Positions 44,516-47,909 of a stretch of DNA of 47,909 nucleotides are shown piece by piece (position 1 is the first letter of the stretch; each line of letters begins with the position of its first letter). The translations under genes and the position numbers were made by a program. The DNA lies in contig JBEQBT010000003.1 in assembly GCA_041639705.1 (NCBI GenBank), positions 1 through 47,909 of the forward strand, in the 5' to 3' direction. The stretch comes from JARDZI01 sp041639705. GTDB taxonomy: Bacteria > Bacillota > Clostridia > Clostridiales > Caloramatoraceae. The notes below the pieces were generated by a model. The model saw only the letters and a list, made by a program, of their open reading frames with translations, ran no database searches and was not told where the DNA came from.

Positions 44516-45231
44516 CTACTTTCCACTGACAATTGTTCTAATCATAGCCCTGTTGTTCATGTCAAATGAATTCCCAGGCTGTATGAACTCAATCCTCTCA
44601 TTCTGAAAGGCCTTTTTATATTCCTCAAATATTTTGTCCTCATCATAACTCTTGTTAAGCAATTCTAAAACAAAAGCCCTTCTACCTTCAGCAGCCTGAA
44701 TGCATTTTTGCCAGTAGTCAGAAGTATCAGCTTCATTTACTAAGCCATAATGAGGAGATATTATGTGTGATGTATTTGCACTCTGCATTTGTTTATGGAT
44801 TTTGTGGCATCCTAATAGCTTATTATGAAGCAGGGATGAGCCTTGCTTGATCTTGCAATTACACCTGTTGTCTCACTATCAAAAATAACCTCATTGTTAA
44901 CTAGGAATGACAGGGAGCATCTGGTGTGACCTGGTGTTTCAAATATGGTAATGGCCAAGTCTACCAAATCAATTGTATCACCTTCATACACTGCTTGATC
45001 CACCTTTAATAAATCATAATTATAATCTATCGGTTCATTCATGCCGTAAAATCTTCCTGCCTGATTGCTGAGGTCCTTGATTGTTTTAAGTGCATTGGTT
45101 TTTGATAAAACATTTTTTGCATATTCTTCAGCAAGAACTTTAGCATTCGGCCATACCTGTCTTAAGTAGGGAATTGCACCTATATGATCGTAGTGGGAAT
45201 GGCTGAGAGAATGTTGTCCATTTTTTTTCAT
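44516..45231 (-). pseudogene. Metallo-beta-lactamase-fold hydrolase remnant
   Basis: Two fragments of one hydrolase. The upstream part (45231-44812) has HSHYDHIG, the HxHxDH zinc motif, and FETPGHTRCSLSFL; the downstream part (44788-44516) has IISPHYGLV. They are separated by a TAG after SKAHPCFIISY and a frameshift just beyond. The N-terminal residues before the zinc motif are also lost: the frame begins at the junction with the rhodanese remnant. Non-functional. Confidence 0.8.
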
Positions 45232-45232
45232 C

Positions 45233-45572
45233 CTTATCGGGGATTCAAGCTCTGCTATTAAGACAGGTTACAGGGATATTACCCCGGAGGAAGCAAAGAA
45301 AAGGCTTGACAGTGAAAAGGGGATAATAATCCTGGATGTAAGGACACCGGAAGAATACCAGGAGGGGCATATAAAGGATGCGGTGCTAATACCCGTTGAT
45401 ACCTGGAAGTAGTCGCAGAGGATAAGCTAACCGACAAGGATGCTGTTATATTTGTTTATTGCAGAAGTGGCAGAAGAAGTGTCACTGCTGCCAATATACT
45501 TGTGAAACTCGGTTACAAAAACGTGACAATCTTGATGGAATAATCGATTGGCCTTATGAGATTATAAAGTGA
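45233..45572 (+). pseudogene. Rhodanese-domain protein remnant
   Basis: The plus strand reads GYRDITPEEAKKRLDSEKG, ILDVRTPEEYQEGHI and, in a shifted frame, FVYCRSGRRSVTAANILV (catalytic Cys loop), then in a third frame DNLDGIIDWPYEIIK and TGA. Two frameshifts break it. LIGDSSSA at the start recalls a lipobox with Asp in place of Cys, so the original may have been a lipoprotein. Its TGA is shared with the first bases of the E element. Confidence 0.8.
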
Positions 45573-45685
45573 ACTCGTCCAGCTAAGGCTGGACATCGGG
45601 GCTTAAGGTGGGGACTTATGCATCACCTGAAGTAGAAAAAGGCAACTCCACCTTATAAAAGGTGGAGTCTTAAAAATCGATAAAA
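45569..45685 (-). repeat. Three-hairpin element E, copy 3
   Basis: Same orientation as copy 2: GTGAACTC, hairpin C (GTCCAGCTAAGGCTGGAC), hairpin B (CTTAAGGTGGGG ... CATCACCTGAAG, imperfect), hairpin A (ACTCCACCTT ... AAGGTGGAGT), CTTAAAAATCGATAAAA. In hairpin C the change TTC to TCC is matched by GAA to GGA on the other side. Confidence 0.82.
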
Positions 45686-45770
45686 GAAAAGCTCTCTCGA
45701 TAATGTGGTAAAATATATATACAAGTATAGGACAAATATTTTAACACTCTAAAAGAATGGAGAGGATTTA

Positions 45771-46352
45771 ATGATATACAGAAATGCTACTTTACAAGAT
45801 ATCCCCTGCGTATCAGAATTACAGAAAAAATACCATGTATCTACGATAAGCGAAGAGGACAAGGCCCATGGTTTTGTTACAACTTTATTTACGGAGGAGC
45901 AATTCAAGGACCTAATTGAGAAGGAAAATGGGCTTGCCATAGCCTGTGATAATGACAGGGTTGTGGCCTATGCCATGGCAGCATCATGGCAATACTGGTC
46001 GTTATGGCCTTTGTTTCAGTTTATGATAAAGGATTTGCCAAATACAAAATACCAGGGCCAAGCTCTTACTATGGAAAATTCCTATCAATATGGTCCTGTT
46101 TGTATTCATAGGGATTATCGCGGGTCTGAGGTTCTTCCAAATATTTTTGATTTCTCAAGGCTTCAAATGAATAAAAGGTATCCCATATTAATTACATTTA
46201 TTAATCAAATCAATCACAGGTCCTATAGAGCCCATACTAAAAAACTTGGGTTGGATGTAATTAAAACCTTTGAGTTCAATAATAATCAATATTATGAATT
46301 GGGATATGAGGCATCAAAGAAGACTAAAAGCTCAAATATAGAAATGCTCTAA
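45771..46352 (+). CDS. GNAT family N-acetyltransferase
   Basis: A 193-residue acetyltransferase. IYRNATLQDIPCVSELQKKY opens the GNAT fold, AIACDNDRVVAYAMAAS (about residues 57-73) is beta strands 2-3, and GPVCIHRDYRGSEVLPNI (about 108-125) is the acetyl-CoA loop, with an unusual RGSEVLP in place of RGxGxG. ITFINQINHRSYRAHTKKLG is the C-terminal part. The acceptor is unknown. TGGTAAAAT at 45706-45714 is a candidate extended -10; the start has GGAGAGG upstream. Confidence 0.82.
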   Translation: MIYRNATLQDIPCVSELQKKYHVSTISEEDKAHGFVTTLFTEEQFKDLIEKENGLAIACDNDRVVAYAMAASWQYWSLWPLFQFMIKDLPNTKYQGQALTMENSYQYGPVCIHRDYRGSEVLPNIFDFSRLQMNKRYPILITFINQINHRSYRAHTKKLGLDVIKTFEFNNNQYYELGYEASKKTKSSNIEML

Positions 46353-46402
46353 TTTAATGAACCAATATAGTTTAATAAATCTATCATTAGGAGGAAAAAA
46401 CC

Positions 46403-46780
46403 ATGTTTAAACGAATCGATCATGTGGCATTAACAGTCAAGGATAGGGAAAAATCAATACAATTTTACGAGAAACACTTTGGATTCAAGAAATACTATGA
46501 ACATGATGTACCTGTACCTGTAATAGAAAAAATAGTATACCTTAAGCTTGGTGATACTGTTTTAGAGCTTATACATATGCCCAATAGCCAGTTAGGCCAG
46601 GGCTTTCATTTCTGCCTGGAATGTGATAACTTTGAAGAGGACTATAATCGCTTAAAAAGCGCTGGTATTCCTGTTAATACAGAGCCCCACCCTGCAGGAG
46701 CGAGGGAACCTGGAGAAGAAAACTGGCGCAGAGTGGTATTTGTAGGACCGGATGGAGAACAAATAGAATTCAGAGGGTAA
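46403..46780 (+). CDS. VOC-family (glyoxalase/bleomycin-resistance fold) protein
   Basis: A 125-residue vicinal-oxygen-chelate protein. RIDHVALTVKDREKSIQFYE (residues 4-23) is the first beta-alpha unit and carries the first metal His; VLELIHMP (about 53-60) and GFHFCLECDNFEE supply the middle ligands, and FVGPDGEQIEF the final Glu. It could be a lyase, epimerase or dioxygenase; single-domain members of this type are often called lactoylglutathione-lyase-like. GGAGG precedes the ATG. It follows the GNAT gene by 50 bp. Confidence 0.87.
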   Translation: MFKRIDHVALTVKDREKSIQFYEKHFGFKKYYEHDVPVPVIEKIVYLKLGDTVLELIHMPNSQLGQGFHFCLECDNFEEDYNRLKSAGIPVNTEPHPAGAREPGEENWRRVVFVGPDGEQIEFRG

Positions 46781-46786
46781 ATAAGA

Positions 46787-46840
46787 GGTGCCAGCCTCAT
46801 CAGATATTAGATATTTATAATATCTGATGAGGCTGGCACT
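46787..46840. repeat. F1 palindrome, copy 5 (contracted, 54 bp)
   Basis: GGTGCCAGCCTCATCAGATA ... TATCTGATGAGGCTGGCACT with a shorter centre (one unit fewer per arm than copy 2). It lies between the convergent VOC gene and hepT of pair 3. Confidence 0.92.
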
Positions 46841-46921
46841 TTAGTTAGTAAAGCCAGGCACTGGACGAATATACATGTACCTGGCCTTAAATGCTGCATA
46901 TTATATTTTATAGGTCATATT

Positions 46922-47356
46922 TCAATTAAGTCTGTTTATCCACTTTGTTATATAATTGATAAACAGTGCAAAATCATCCAAATGGTTTTGCATAATATCT
47001 ATTATAATATCCTCATCTATTTTCATATAATCATGAACCAATATATTTCTAAATGAAACCATATTGGCAATTTGCTTTGCAAATTGTGCCGGAAGTATAG
47101 ATTCCTTTCCTAAATTCAGGATTGTTTCTCTATATGTATCCGGTTTCTCTATATCCAAATATGAAACAATAATATTAGAAATATCTATAATACATTCAAT
47201 GGATATATGCAGCCCCCTCTCTATACCCCAGTATTTTATCATGTCCTCTTTTAAATTATCCTTGTTGATTCCCACAGAAGTCATTTTTAATAGTATCAGG
47301 TTTTTCTGTAATTCTTTTATCTTTAAATTAATTATATCTGAAATGTTTTTTGTCAC
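46922..47356 (-). CDS. hepT: HepT-like HEPN (DUF86) ribonuclease toxin, pair 3
   Basis: A 144-residue HEPN protein with RX4HXY intact as R-NILV-H-D-Y (around residue 103) in SFRNILVHDYMKID. GLHISIECIIDISNIIVSYL (about 48-67) is the conserved helix. Predicted RNA-cleaving toxin. It starts 2 bp after mntA. F1 copy 5 lies about 80 bp beyond its stop. Confidence 0.88.
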   Translation of the reverse strand: MTKNISDIINLKIKELQKNLILLKMTSVGINKDNLKEDMIKYWGIERGLHISIECIIDISNIIVSYLDIEKPDTYRETILNLGKESILPAQFAKQIANMVSFRNILVHDYMKIDEDIIIDIMQNHLDDFALFINYITKWINRLN

Positions 47357-47358
47357 TA

Positions 47359-47790
47359 TTATCCCTCCAGTTCTTTCTTAATCCACTGGTTTATGTAATG
47401 CATCTGGGTGTTTCGAAAATACTCCATATCCATATACTCTTTTTGAACTCTTGATTCAAACATAACCTTTACCATTTCATCTTCCATGTAGATCAGTTTC
47501 CCATATTTTATAACCTGATGCTTTAATACAGAATTTGCAGAATTCAGTACACATAAGTCAACGTCATCTCTTTTTAATGCATCACAAAAAACGCCAATTA
47601 AATTAATCTTATCCAGGGGATCATAGTCTTCTCTGAGCAATAGGGCAATATCTACATCACTTTTTTCATTACTTGTTCCCTTTGCATAGGAACCAAATAT
47701 ATATATAAGTTCTATTCCATATTGATTTTTAAATTCTGAGAGTTCATTATTTATGCTATTTTTAATTTCTTCAAAGGACCTATTTAACAT
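47359..47790 (-). CDS. mntA: MntA-like nucleotidyltransferase antitoxin, pair 3
   Basis: A 143-residue minimal nucleotidyltransferase with GSX10DXD (FGSYAKGTSNEKSDVDIAL, about residues 33-51). As in pair 2 a helical C-terminal extension is present. Predicted to adenylylate the partner HepT. The pair is complete; only about 120 bp of upstream sequence is in the window. Confidence 0.88.
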   Translation of the reverse strand: MLNRSFEEIKNSINNELSEFKNQYGIELIYIFGSYAKGTSNEKSDVDIALLLREDYDPLDKINLIGVFCDALKRDDVDLCVLNSANSVLKHQVIKYGKLIYMEDEMVKVMFESRVQKEYMDMEYFRNTQMHYINQWIKKELEG

Positions 47791-47909
47791 AATATCAATC
47801 CTTATAATTTATTCTATTATACTTACATTGTATATCTTTGATCATAGTTTGCCAAGTACCGATCATTAATATAACTTAACCCCTTTTTCATAGATAATTA
47901 GGTGGCAGT

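Noticed and set aside
1..47909. CRISPR array or prophage
   Set aside because: The repeats are dispersed palindromes without regular spacers. One helicase fragment is the only phage-like sequence, with no structural, integrase or lysis genes.

Overview
The window reads as chromosome of a low-GC Firmicute, most likely a Clostridium-type anaerobe. It is strongly AT-rich, has purine-rich Shine-Dalgarno sites and sigma-A-like promoters, and is dominated by phosphotransferase (PTS) sugar operons. No rRNA, tRNA, CRISPR array or intact transposase was found. Most operons lie on the minus strand.

Layout. 1-2.0 kb: GNAT acetyltransferase, a HepT/MntA toxin-antitoxin pair and palindromic repeats. 2.0-7.6 kb: a cellobiose/lactose-type PTS operon (IIB-IIC-IIA plus a GH1 6-phospho-glycosidase) divergent from a LicR-like activator, with a 29-bp-arm perfect palindrome between them. 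7.7-10.5 kb: a structured repeat element, a MerR regulator and an OFA-family MFS transporter. 10.6-16.7 kb: a mannitol-type PTS operon (MtlR-like regulator, IIA, P-loop kinase, IICB, zinc dehydrogenase) with the same gene set as the E. coli cmt/ygg locus. 17-20 kb: decayed genes, an FRG-domain fragment and a second HepT/MntA pair. 20.3-22.3 kb: a stand-alone 5'-3' exonuclease and a YcxB-like membrane protein. 22.4-27.8 kb: a seven-gene galactitol-type PTS operon with the gene content of the E. coli sgc cluster. 28.5-38.1 kb: a large ketose/tetrose catabolic locus (RpiB-like isomerase, DhaL, DhaK, ketose 3-epimerase-like protein, HAD phosphatase, bicupin, class II aldolase, fructose-type PTS IIC/IIB/IIA, DeoR regulator). 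38.4-45.6 kb: a decay zone with a helicase remnant, YfcE phosphodiesterase, a TetM-like GTPase/NYN gene broken by one in-frame UGA, a nitroreductase remnant, an intact KAP NTPase, and metallo-hydrolase and rhodanese remnants. 45.7-47.9 kb: GNAT, VOC protein and a third HepT/MntA pair.

Four complete sugar-specific PTS permeases, each with its own regulator, sit within about 35 kb. They must share general PTS proteins (EI, HPr) encoded elsewhere. Three give phosphorylated sugars to dedicated enzymes encoded beside them; the fourth (28-38 kb) combines a PTS, an aldolase, a dihydroxyacetone-kinase pair and isomerases in a set I cannot match to a named pathway and is the best candidate for a new catabolic route.

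Laid over this are several families of short non-coding repeats: a ~61-bp near-perfect palindrome (five copies plus three halves, mostly at gene 3' ends and downstream of all three toxin-antitoxin pairs); a ~110-bp three-hairpin element (three copies, one stem showing compensatory changes); and a second palindrome family with GGGTGACAG-like ends. They look like non-autonomous mobile or structured-RNA elements and are the main unexplained feature of the window.
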